DNA from: Caulobacteraceae bacterium
GTDB taxonomy: Bacteria > Pseudomonadota > Alphaproteobacteria > Caulobacterales > Caulobacteraceae
DNA: 7,138 nucleotides
Direction: 5' to 3'
NCBI GenBank assembly: GCA_947456005.1
Contig: CANGRP010000133.1
Location: 1-7,138 of the forward strand
The position numbers and the translations under genes are program-made. The notes under the pieces are model-generated. The model had not been told where the DNA came from, searched no databases, and saw nothing but the letters and a program-made list of their open reading frames with translations. Positions 1 through 5,777 of the stretch are shown in pieces (positions within the stretch are counted from its first letter, which is position 1; every line of letters starts with the position of its first letter).

Positions 1-346
1 CCGTCGTCCCGCAACGACCTCCCGCCGGGTGATCGGGGAGGTGCTCCGCGGGGAGCTCGGCTTCTCCGGCCTCATCATGAGCGACGACCTGTCCATGCAG
101 GCGCTGGAGGGGGACATGACCAGCCGGGCCCGTCAGAGCCTCTCCGCAGGATGCGACGTGGTCCTCCACTGCAATGGCGACATGGCCGAGATGAAGGCCG
201 TCGCCGCCGGCGTTCGGGGCCTGTCCGGCCCGTCCGCCCGCAGGGCCGAGGCGGCGTTGTCGCGGCTTCCCCTTCGTCCCGAACCCTTCGACCGCCGGGA
301 GGCGGAGGCTCGCTTCGACGCCCTGCTCGCGGGGGCCGGCTCGTGA
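1..346 (+). CDS. nagZ: Beta-N-acetylhexosaminidase NagZ, C-terminal part (5' end outside the window)
   Basis: NagZ is a cytoplasmic glycoside hydrolase family 3 enzyme that removes N-acetylglucosamine from GlcNAc-anhydroMurNAc muropeptides during cell-wall recycling. The first whole codon is at position 2, and about 114 residues are visible. The family signature is clear: a PATTS segment at the left edge, then LRGELGFSGLIMSDDLSMQAL, in which an Asp of the SDDLSM motif is the catalytic nucleophile in characterised NagZ enzymes. AGCDVVLHCNGDMAEM follows, matching the last strand and helix of the barrel. The mobile loop with the conserved His lies upstream, outside the window. The ATG/GTG codons near the left edge (such as GTG at 29) are internal Val or Met codons and not the start, because family similarity extends upstream of them. 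The TGA stop overlaps the scpA start (GTGA, 343-346), so the two are probably translationally coupled. Confidence 0.93.
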   Translation, partial: RRPATTSRRVIGEVLRGELGFSGLIMSDDLSMQALEGDMTSRARQSLSAGCDVVLHCNGDMAEMKAVAAGVRGLSGPSARRAEAALSRLPLRPEPFDRREAEARFDALLAGAGS

Positions 347-1161
347 GCGAGGCCGCCGAGTTCCAGCCCCGTCTGGACTTTGAAGCCGCCGAGGGCGCCG
401 CCCTGGACGGCGAAGCCCTGATCATCGACGTCGATGGGTACGAGGGGCCCCTGCATGTCCTCCTGGCCCTCGCCCGGAGCCAGAAGGTCGATCTTCTCCG
501 CATCTCGATCACCCGCCTGGCGGACCAGTACCTGGCGTTTGTCCAGCAGGCCCGGAGGCGAAGCTTCGCCCTGGCCGCCGACTACCTGGTCATGGCGTCC
601 TGGCTGGCCTTCCTGAAGTCACGACTGCTCCTGCCCCGGCCCGAACGCCCCCAGCCGGAGGAGGCTCCAGCGGAGGAGGTGGCCGCCCAGCTCGCCTTCC
701 GCCTCGCCAAGCTTGACGCCATGCGGCGAGCCTCCGAGGCTCTCCGGGCCCGGCCGCAGCTGGGCCGCGACGTGTTCGTCCGCGGCGACCCGGAGGCGAT
801 CCGGATCCTGCCCTCGACGCGGCTGGAGGGCGACCTCTACGCCCTCATGCAGGCCTATGTGGACCAGCGACGACGCTCGGACACCCGCAGCTACCGGCCG
901 GAGCCCGTGAAGGCCTATGCCCTGGAGGCCGCCCGCGACCGTCTGCGCAGCCTGCTTCCCGAACTGACCCGCTGGACCTCCTTGACCGGTGTGGCCCCGC
1001 AGCCCGCCTTGGGGATGGCGTCCGCGCCCAGCCGGGCCTCGTACCTGGCCTCGACCCTTTCAGCGAGCCTGGAGCTTGTACGTGAAGGCGCCCTGGAGGC
1101 GCGGCAGCTGGAGGCTTTTGCCGAGATCTACCTCCGCAGCCGAAGGGGAGGAGGCGATTGA
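343..1161 (+). CDS. scpA: Segregation and condensation protein A (kleisin ScpA)
   Basis: ScpA is the kleisin that bridges the heads of the SMC dimer and binds ScpB, forming the condensin that organises and segregates the chromosome. The 272-residue protein has the family's N-terminal block (residues 30-64: DGYEGPLHVLLALARSQKVD, then a LADQYL motif), which contacts the SMC neck. A second conserved block at about 81-98 reads YLVMASWLAFLKSRLLLP. A middle linker binds ScpB, and a C-terminal winged helix (about 230-265) includes SLELVREGALEARQLEAFAEI. The GTG start at 343 is chosen because the reading frame upstream lies inside nagZ and looks like non-coding frame (Arg/Gly/Pro-rich), while no in-frame ATG precedes the conserved block. 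The ribosome site is weak (a G-run at 331-335), consistent with reinitiation after the nagZ stop. Residues 1-28 are a poorly conserved lead-in. The family call is secure; the exact start is slightly less so. Confidence 0.95.
   Translation: MSEAAEFQPRLDFEAAEGAALDGEALIIDVDGYEGPLHVLLALARSQKVDLLRISITRLADQYLAFVQQARRRSFALAADYLVMASWLAFLKSRLLLPRPERPQPEEAPAEEVAAQLAFRLAKLDAMRRASEALRARPQLGRDVFVRGDPEAIRILPSTRLEGDLYALMQAYVDQRRRSDTRSYRPEPVKAYALEAARDRLRSLLPELTRWTSLTGVAPQPALGMASAPSRASYLASTLSASLELVREGALEARQLEAFAEIYLRSRRGGGD
1145..1152 (+). promoter_or_regulatory. Strong Shine-Dalgarno deciding the TTG start of scpB
   Basis: The segment GGGGAGGAGGCGA just before the TTG at 1158 is a near-ideal purine-rich ribosome site, with GGGGAGGA about 5-8 bases upstream of the start. 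It lies inside the last codons of scpA. It supports the rare TTG start over any later codon, because no in-frame ATG or GTG lies between it and the conserved N-terminal helix of ScpB. Confidence 0.7.
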
Positions 1162-1859
1162 CCGGACCGACAGACGCCGCCGCCAGCCCGGATTCCACCG
1201 AGACTGAGCGCCGCATCGAAGCGCTCTTGTTCGCCGCGGCGGGGCCGCTGAGCCTCGACGACCTCGCCCGCCGGCTTCCGGAGGGTTCCGATGTCGACAA
1301 GGCTGTCGCCGCGCTGCAGGTCCGCTACGTCGGCCGGGGCGTCGAGCTGGTCTGCGTGTCCGACCGCTGGCGCTTCCAGACCGCTCCCGACCTCGCCTTC
1401 CTGATGACGGTCGAGCGCGAGGAGCCGCGGCGGCTGTCCCGCGCCGCCCAGGAGACCCTGGCGATCATCGCCTACCACCAACCGGTGACCCGGGCCGAGA
1501 TTGAGGCGGTGAGGGGGGTGCAGGCCAGCCGCGGCACCCTGGACGTCCTGCTGGAGTTGCGCCTGGTGAGGATGCGGGGGCGGCGGCGAACGCCCGGCCG
1601 GCCGGTCACCTACGGCACCACAGACGCCTTCCTCGAGCACTTCGGGCTGGCCAGCCTGGCGGATCTGCCCGGCGCCGCCGACATGCGCGCTGCAGGGCTT
1701 CTCAGCCTCGACCTGCCGGCGGACTTCAATGTCCCGACCCCAGGCCTTTCCACTCCGGAAGAGGACCCGATTGAGCCGGGGGACGACGCCCCGGAGTTCC
1801 ACATGGATTTCCTGGGCGACCCCGGCGACGAGGGCAAAGGCCCGGCCGGCGCCGCCTGA
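1158..1859 (+). CDS. scpB: Segregation and condensation protein B (ScpB)
   Basis: ScpB is the tandem winged-helix protein (kite family) that dimerises and binds the ScpA kleisin in the SMC-ScpAB condensin. The 233-residue protein shows the first winged helix (about 15-90, beginning ERRIEALLFAAAGPLSLDDL). It then shows the highly conserved second domain at 92-171: LSRAAQETLAIIAYHQPVTR, EIEAVRGV, GRPVTYGTTDAFLEHFGL and SLADLP. Residues from about 175 to the end form a low-complexity acidic, Pro/Gly-rich tail longer than in minimal ScpB proteins; it is probably disordered. The TTG start overlaps the scpA stop (TTGA, 1158-1161) and is backed by a strong ribosome site. ScpA and ScpB would thus be made at coupled rates. 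The nagZ-scpA-scpB run is probably one transcript. Confidence 0.95.
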   Translation: MTGPTDAAASPDSTETERRIEALLFAAAGPLSLDDLARRLPEGSDVDKAVAALQVRYVGRGVELVCVSDRWRFQTAPDLAFLMTVEREEPRRLSRAAQETLAIIAYHQPVTRAEIEAVRGVQASRGTLDVLLELRLVRMRGRRRTPGRPVTYGTTDAFLEHFGLASLADLPGAADMRAAGLLSLDLPADFNVPTPGLSTPEEDPIEPGDDAPEFHMDFLGDPGDEGKGPAGAA

Positions 1860-1886
1860 CCCTTGGCGGTACCGGGGGGCGGCGTC
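1848..1886 (+). terminator. Possible hairpin across the scpB stop codon (weak terminator candidate)
   Basis: CGCCGCC (1850-1856) pairs perfectly with GGCGGCG (1878-1884). One G-U and one G-C pair at the outside (1848-1849 with 1885-1886) extend it to nine. The loop is 21 bases and can pair internally (CCC at 1860-1862 with G's at 1874-1877). The downstream sequence is TATATA and not a T-run, so it does not fit a classic intrinsic terminator. It overlaps the promoter candidate for tatA. In such GC-rich DNA a stem of this size can arise by chance. Confidence 0.25.
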
Positions 1887-1892
1887 TATATA
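1863..1892 (+). promoter_or_regulatory. Candidate housekeeping promoter for tatABC
   Basis: TTGGCG (1863-1868) is followed after 18 bases by TATATA (1887-1892), a -35/-10 pair near the vegetative sigma pattern. Read against the Caulobacter housekeeping consensus (TTGaCGS, then GCTANAWC), the overlapping TCTATATA at 1885-1892 fits with a 15-base spacer. Transcription would start around 1899, leaving a leader of about 45 bases before tatA. A short inverted repeat (GCGGA 1894-1898, TCCGC 1906-1910) lies at the start of that leader. TATATA is an unusual AT patch for this window. No experimental support is available. Confidence 0.45.
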
Positions 1893-1944
1893 GGCGGATG
1901 ATCGGTCCGCGGGGCCGGTCTGAACCCGATGAGGAGCTTGTCAC

Positions 1945-2157
1945 ATGGGCGGAATGTCTCCGGTCCACTGGATAATCGTTGCGGTGGTTGTCCTCGTGCT
2001 CTTCGGCGGGCGAGGGAAGCTCTCAGGCCTGCTCGGCGACGCTGGTAAGGGCATCCGCGCCTTCCGTGACGGCCTGAAGGACGGCGGCAAGCCTGAAGCG
2101 CCCGGCGAGACGGCGGCGGCCAAGGTGGACGCGCCCAAGGAAGACGCCCGGGGCTGA
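1945..2157 (+). CDS. tatA: Sec-independent translocase subunit TatA
   Basis: TatA is the small membrane protein that oligomerises to form the passage through which folded twin-arginine proteins cross the inner membrane. The 70-residue product has a short N-terminal periplasmic end, one membrane helix (about 8-20, HWIIVAVVVLVLF) and the invariant Phe20-Gly21 hinge. An amphipathic helix follows (about 24-44, KLSGLLGDAGKGIRAFRDGL) with the conserved Phe40. The charged tail is rich in Lys, Asp, Glu and Ala. A polar residue (His8) sits where E. coli TatA has Gln8. The ATG at 1945 has a good ribosome site, GAGGAG at 1931-1936. The second Met (residue 4) could also serve but has poorer spacing and would remove conserved N-terminal residues. 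It is the first gene of tatABC and follows scpB by 85 bases. Confidence 0.95.
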   Translation: MGGMSPVHWIIVAVVVLVLFGGRGKLSGLLGDAGKGIRAFRDGLKDGGKPEAPGETAAAKVDAPKEDARG

Positions 2158-2178
2158 CCCCGAGCGACCCGAACCACC

Positions 2179-2213
2179 CCAGGCCTTGGCATGGGGACAG
2201 TGCTAGGACCTGG
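2179..2213 (+). promoter_or_regulatory. Stem-loop that would cover the tatB ribosome site
   Basis: CCAGGCCT (2179-2186) pairs with AGGACCTGG (2205-2213), giving eight base pairs with A2208 bulged. GCA (2189-2191) can add three more pairs with TGC (2201-2203). The only plausible ribosome site for tatB, AGGA at 2205-2208, lies in the 3' arm, and the stem ends three bases before the ATG. If it folds in the mRNA it would lower tatB translation relative to tatA. This is visible in the sequence; the regulatory role is inference. Confidence 0.4.
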
Positions 2214-2215
2214 TC

Positions 2216-2665
2216 ATGCTTCCCGAAGTCGGCGGGCTTGAATACCTCCTGATCGCCGCTGTCGCCCTGATCGTCGTCGGGCCCAAGGACCTGCCCGTCA
2301 TGCTCAGGAAGTTGGGCGAGTGGATGGGTCGCCTGCGGGGCATGGCCGCCGAGTTCCGCGCCAGCTTTGACGACATGGCCCGTCAAGCCGAGCTCGATGA
2401 GCTGCGTCGCGAGGTGGCGGCCATGCGCCAGTCCCAGGGCGCGCTGCTGACCAGCGAGACCGCCGAGGTCAATCAGGTCCTTCGCGAGATCGGCGATAGC
2501 CTTCAGACCTCGGACATCCAGTTCCATCCGCCGCTTAGCGGCGGGACCTCGGAGGACGAGGCGGTCGCGGAGGCCGCTGCGGTCGATCCGACCCCAGCCC
2601 CCGAGGCGGTTGCAGCGGCGCCCAAGCCGCGGCGTCGCCGCAAGGCTTCGGAGCCAGCGGGATGA
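2216..2665 (+). CDS. tatB: Sec-independent translocase subunit TatB
   Basis: TatB forms the receptor complex with TatC that recognises twin-arginine signal peptides and hands cargo to TatA. The 149-residue protein begins with the typical alphaproteobacterial MLPEVGGLEYLLIAAVALIV, carrying the conserved Glu (residue 9, equivalent to Glu8 in E. coli) in the membrane helix. The hinge VVGPKDLP (20-27) and an amphipathic helix (about 29-55) come next. Residues 55-95 are a charged, probably coiled helix, and the tail (about 108-149) is Ala/Pro/Glu-rich and ends in a basic PKPRRRRK patch. The length is close to the family norm. The ribosome site AGGA (2205-2208) is seven bases from the ATG but lies within a predicted stem-loop. 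The stop overlaps the tatC start (ATGA, 2662-2665), which matches the need for TatB and TatC in equal amounts. Confidence 0.95.
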   Translation: MLPEVGGLEYLLIAAVALIVVGPKDLPVMLRKLGEWMGRLRGMAAEFRASFDDMARQAELDELRREVAAMRQSQGALLTSETAEVNQVLREIGDSLQTSDIQFHPPLSGGTSEDEAVAEAAAVDPTPAPEAVAAAPKPRRRRKASEPAG

Positions 2666-3624
2666 CCGACGCCCACGAACCCGAAGACGAGATCGAGGCG
2701 TCCCGGGCCCCGCTGCTGGACCACCTGGTCGAACTCAGGCAGCGATTGATCCGATCGCTTGTGGCCGTGGTCCTGGCGTTCATCGTCTGCTTCGCCTTTG
2801 CGGATGTCCTCTATGGGCTGCTCCTGAGGCCTTACGAAGCTGCGGCGGGGATCCTGGCGGCCCAGAAGGCGGCGACCGCGTCGGCGACGCAGACAGGGTT
2901 CTGGGATGGCGTCCTGCAGGCCCTTCACCTCAAACCGTCGACAGCCAACGGGGGCGGAGGCCCCTTTGACCTGCTTCTGGTGCTCATGGGCCTGAAGGAA
3001 CTGCCGCCCGTTCAGGGCCAGGAGCTCAAGCTTATCTACACCGCCCCGCTCGAGTTCTTCTTCACCAAGCTGAAGCTGGCCGGATTCGGGGCGGTGGTCC
3101 TGTCCTTCCCGGTGCTGGCCAGCCAGGTCTACGGGTTCGTCGCGCCCGGGCTCTACAAGCGGGAACGTCGCGCCTTCCTGCCCTTCCTCGTCGCCTCCCC
3201 GGTTCTGTTCACCCTGGGTGGAGCCCTGGTCTATTTCTTCATCTTTCCCTTCGTCCTCTGGTTCTCCCTGTCCCAGCAGATCACGGGCGCCGGAGGGATC
3301 ACCGTGGAGCTCCTGCCGAAGGTCTCGGACTATCTGACCCTGGTCACCACCCTGCTAATGGCCTTCGGCCTGTGTTTCCAGCTGCCGGTTGTCCTGACCC
3401 TCCTGGGCCTGGCCGGAATGGTCAGTTCCACAGCGCTGCGGGAGTTCCGGCGCTACGCCATTGTCGCCATCTTCGTCGTTGCGGCGATTGTTACGCCGCC
3501 GGATCCCATCAGCCAGCTCATGCTCGCCCTGCCGATCATCCTGCTCTACGAGGTCTCCATCTGGTGCGTGCGCGTGATTGAGTTCCGCCGTCGGCGGGAG
3601 ATCGACGAGGACGCGATCGCCTGA
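2662..3624 (+). CDS. tatC: Sec-independent translocase subunit TatC, with an enlarged first periplasmic loop
   Basis: TatC is the six-helix inner-membrane protein that binds the twin-arginine signal and organises the translocase. Conserved landmarks are HLVELRQRL (21-29, Glu24 equivalent to the signal-binding Glu15 of E. coli), YTAPLEFFFTKLKLA (126-140), VYGFVAPGLYKRERR (156-170, Glu168 equivalent to Glu103), LMAFGLCFQLPV (232-243) and IVTPPDPISQLMLALPI (276-292). The protein is 320 residues, against roughly 250-270 usually. The excess is almost all between helix 1 and the YTAPLEFF motif: residues about 60-122 form a segment of Ala-rich, Gly-rich and Pro-rich sequence, with a short hydrophobic stretch PFDLLLVLMGL (101-111). 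In E. coli this part of the loop is only about a dozen residues. The reading frame is intact and codon use looks like the neighbours, so this is an in-frame insertion and not a sequencing error. The start is coupled to tatB. Helix count and topology are otherwise normal. Confidence 0.95.
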   Translation: MTDAHEPEDEIEASRAPLLDHLVELRQRLIRSLVAVVLAFIVCFAFADVLYGLLLRPYEAAAGILAAQKAATASATQTGFWDGVLQALHLKPSTANGGGGPFDLLLVLMGLKELPPVQGQELKLIYTAPLEFFFTKLKLAGFGAVVLSFPVLASQVYGFVAPGLYKRERRAFLPFLVASPVLFTLGGALVYFFIFPFVLWFSLSQQITGAGGITVELLPKVSDYLTLVTTLLMAFGLCFQLPVVLTLLGLAGMVSSTALREFRRYAIVAIFVVAAIVTPPDPISQLMLALPIILLYEVSIWCVRVIEFRRRREIDEDAIA

Positions 3625-3641
3625 ATACGTCCATGGGACGG

Positions 3642-3670
3642 TTGGCGCCCCCGGCGACGCGGACTAGAGA
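3642..3670 (+). promoter_or_regulatory. Candidate housekeeping promoter for serS-surE-pcm
   Basis: TTGGCG (3642-3647) is separated by 17 bases from TAGAGA (3665-3670). Read in Caulobacter terms, TTGGCGC then ACTAGAGA (3663-3670) has a 14-base spacer and fits the TTGaCGS / GCTANAWC pattern at the conserved CTANA core. Transcription would start near 3677, giving a leader of only about 20 bases and no strong ribosome site. The -35 hexamer is identical to that of the tatA candidate. The rest of the 74-base gap shows nothing else. Confidence 0.45.
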
Positions 3671-3698
3671 AGTCGGCCAATCCTTGGACCCTTCCGCC

Positions 3699-4979
3699 AT
3701 GCATGACATCCGAGCCCTTCGCGACACTCCCGACCTTTACGAGATGGCCTGGGCGGCGAAGGGTCGGTCTGGAGCCGCGTCTGAGGCGCTGCTGCTGGAC
3801 CAGCAGGTCCGCGCCGCCCGAACCGCCTCCGAAGCGGCGCAGGCCCGGCGTAATGACCTCTCCCGGCGGATTGGCCAGGCCAAGGCTGCCGGCGACGCAG
3901 CCGAGTCCGCGCGGCTCCTGGCCGAGGTCGAGGTCCTGAAGGCTGAGGCCGCCGGTGACGCCGAACGAGAGAAGGCCGCGGACGAGGCCCTGCGGGACCT
4001 CCTGGCCAGCCTGCCAAACCTGCCCGCGCCGGACGTGCCGGAGGGCGCCGATGAGGCCGGGAATGTCGAGGTCCGCCGCTGGGGCGAACCCTTCGCCATC
4101 CAGGCCCCCCGTAACCACGCCGATCTCGGCGAGGCCCTTGGCCTGATGGATTTCGAGGCTGCCGCCCGCATGAGCGGCGCGCGCTTCGTGGTCCTCAAGG
4201 GCCGGTTGGCGCGGCTGGAGCGGGCGCTGGGCCAGTTCATGCTGGATATCCAGACCCTCGAGCATGGCTACACCGAGGTCTCGCCACCCCTCCTGGTGCG
4301 CGACGCCGCCGCCTTTGGCACCGGCCAGCTGCCCAAGTTCTCGGAAGACCTTTTCCGGACCACGGACGACCGCTGGCTCATTCCCACCGCCGAGGTGTCC
4401 CTGACCAACCTCGCGCGAGAACAGATCCTCGCGGCTGAGACCCTGCCGCTTCGCCTGACCGCCCTGACGCCCTGTTTCCGGTCTGAGGCGGGCGCCTCGG
4501 GCAGGGACACCCGGGGCATGATCCGCCAGCACCAGTTCTACAAGGTCGAACTGGTGTCGATCACCGAGCCCGACCAGTCGGACGCCGAGCACGATCGTAT
4601 GGTGTCCTGCGCCGAGGCGGTCCTGAAGCGGCTGGAGCTGCCCTTCCGGACCATGCTGCTCTGCCGGGGCGACATGGGCTTCAGCGCCCGTCGGACCTAC
4701 GACCTGGAGGTCTGGCTGCCCAGCGAGGGGCGGTACCGTGAAATCAGCTCCTGCTCCAACTGCGGGGACTTCCAGGCCCGCCGCATGGACGCCCGAACCA
4801 AGTCCGCCGGCGAGAAGGGCACCCGCTTCGTCCACACCCTGAACGGTTCGGGCCTCGCCGTCGGCCGGACCCTGGTGGCCATCCTGGAGAACTACCAGGA
4901 CGAGGGCGGCCGGATCTCTATTCCCCAGGTCCTCCAGCCCTACATGGGCGGGATCACCCACATCGACCGGGCCGCCTGA
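3699..4979 (+). CDS. serS: Seryl-tRNA synthetase
   Basis: SerS is the class II synthetase that charges tRNA-Ser (and tRNA-Sec, where present) with serine in the cytoplasm. The 426-residue protein is normal in length. Residues about 27-103 form the long antiparallel coiled-coil arm that binds the tRNA long variable arm. The catalytic domain shows motif 1 near GYTEVSPPLLV (190-200) and the serine-site segment IPTAEVSLTN (228-237). Motif 2 is TPCFRSEAGASGRDTRGM (257-274) followed by HQFYKVEL, and motif 3 is NGSGLAVGRTLVAILENYQ (382-400). The EISSCSNCGDFQARR segment (348-362) is also typical. The ATG at 3699 (MHDIRALRDTPDLYE) matches the usual N terminus. The frame is open to 3633, but those 22 residues do not resemble SerS and overlap the promoter candidate. 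A TTG at 3684 is a minor alternative. The ribosome site is weak. It heads an apparent operon with surE four bases downstream. Confidence 0.97.
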   Translation: MHDIRALRDTPDLYEMAWAAKGRSGAASEALLLDQQVRAARTASEAAQARRNDLSRRIGQAKAAGDAAESARLLAEVEVLKAEAAGDAEREKAADEALRDLLASLPNLPAPDVPEGADEAGNVEVRRWGEPFAIQAPRNHADLGEALGLMDFEAAARMSGARFVVLKGRLARLERALGQFMLDIQTLEHGYTEVSPPLLVRDAAAFGTGQLPKFSEDLFRTTDDRWLIPTAEVSLTNLAREQILAAETLPLRLTALTPCFRSEAGASGRDTRGMIRQHQFYKVELVSITEPDQSDAEHDRMVSCAEAVLKRLELPFRTMLLCRGDMGFSARRTYDLEVWLPSEGRYREISSCSNCGDFQARRMDARTKSAGEKGTRFVHTLNGSGLAVGRTLVAILENYQDEGGRISIPQVLQPYMGGITHIDRAA

Positions 4980-4983
4980 CCCC

Positions 4984-5775
4984 GTGCGCATCCTCCTGAC
5001 CAATGATGACGGCATCCACGCGGAGGGCCTGGTCTCGCTGGAGCGGATCGCCCGGGTCCTGAGCGAAGACATCTGGATCTGCGCGCCGGAGTACGAGCAG
5101 TCCGGCGCCAGCCGCTCCCTGACCCTTGCCGAGCCGCTGCGCGTCCGCAGGCTCGATGATCGTCGGTTCGCCACGACCGGAACGCCCACCGACTGCGTGA
5201 TGCTGGCCGTCACCGAACTCATGGGCGGCCTGAAGCCTGACCTCGTCCTCTCGGGCGTCAACCGGGGCGCCAACCTCGCCGAAGACGTCACCATGTCCGG
5301 GACTGTCGCAGGCGCCATCGAGGGCATGGCCCTCGGCGTGCCGGCCATCGCCCTGTCGCAGATGAGCTGGCCGACCCCAGGGGAGGAGCCCGCCGACCAG
5401 CCCGTCTTCCTGCCCGCTGAACATTTCGGCCCGGGTATCGTGCGCCGACTGGTGGAGATCGGCTGGCCTGCGGACGTGGTGATGAACGTCAATTTTCCCT
5501 CCCGACCGTTGGCCGACATCCGTGAGGTCGAGGTCACGCGCCAGACCTTCCGGGATCTTCATGTCCGCCAGGCCGTGCAAAGGACGGATCCCCGAGGCGA
5601 GACGTACTATTGGATGGGCTTTCGGCGGGAGTTGTCCGCCCCTGCCGCCGGCACGGACCTGCGCGCCATCTACGACGGCCGAATCTCCGTGACACCGCTG
5701 CACATCGACCTGACTCACCAGGAAACCGTCCACAGGATGCGGGCTGTCCTGGGCGGCGCTCCGCCGAAGGCCTGA
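4984..5775 (+). CDS. surE: 5'/3'-nucleotidase SurE
   Basis: SurE is a metal-dependent phosphatase that removes phosphate from nucleoside 5'- and 3'-monophosphates (and short polyphosphate in some species) and helps survival in stationary phase. The 263-residue protein opens with MRILLTNDDGIHAEGL, where Asp8 and Asp9 are metal ligands. CAPEYEQSGASRSLTL (33-48) carries the ligand Ser40, and LSGVNRGANLAEDVTMSGT (89-107) carries the Asn ligand, probably Asn93 by family alignment. TGTPTDCVMLAV (65-76) and the NVNFPS segment are also typical. The GTG start at 4984 gives the exact conserved N terminus; there is no other option. There is no clear ribosome site, but the gene begins four bases after the serS stop, so reinitiation is likely. 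It is followed two bases later by pcm, the usual partner in proteobacteria. Confidence 0.96.
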   Translation: MRILLTNDDGIHAEGLVSLERIARVLSEDIWICAPEYEQSGASRSLTLAEPLRVRRLDDRRFATTGTPTDCVMLAVTELMGGLKPDLVLSGVNRGANLAEDVTMSGTVAGAIEGMALGVPAIALSQMSWPTPGEEPADQPVFLPAEHFGPGIVRRLVEIGWPADVVMNVNFPSRPLADIREVEVTRQTFRDLHVRQAVQRTDPRGETYYWMGFRRELSAPAAGTDLRAIYDGRISVTPLHIDLTHQETVHRMRAVLGGAPPKA

Positions 5776-5777
5776 GG

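Noticed and set aside
151..342. Upstream extension of scpA by 64 codons
   Set aside because: This stretch is inside nagZ in another frame and translates to Arg/Gly/Pro-rich sequence unlike any ScpA N terminus; the GTG at 343 coupled to the nagZ stop is better.
1867..1874. CGGTACCG palindrome as an operator
   Set aside because: It is a perfect 8-base palindrome, but such short ones are common at this GC content and it has no second copy in the neighbouring gaps.
1886..2527. Open frame on the - strand (213 codons) opposite tatA and tatB
   Set aside because: It covers two convincing tat genes and has no family resemblance; its composition is typical of antisense GC-rich frames.
3633..3698. Upstream extension of serS by 22 codons
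   Set aside because: SerS proteins start at the MHDIR-type sequence at 3699; the extension overlaps a promoter candidate and has no ribosome site.
3546..5537. Very long open frame on the - strand (663 codons), opposite tatC, serS and surE
   Set aside because: It lies wholly antisense to three genes with clear family motifs, its translation is low-complexity Gly/Arg/Leu/Gln-rich with no recognisable domain, and long antisense frames are expected in GC-rich coding DNA.
5610..5777. Upstream extension of pcm by 56 codons
   Set aside because: It overlaps the conserved C-terminal part of surE in another frame and lacks similarity to the methyltransferase family.
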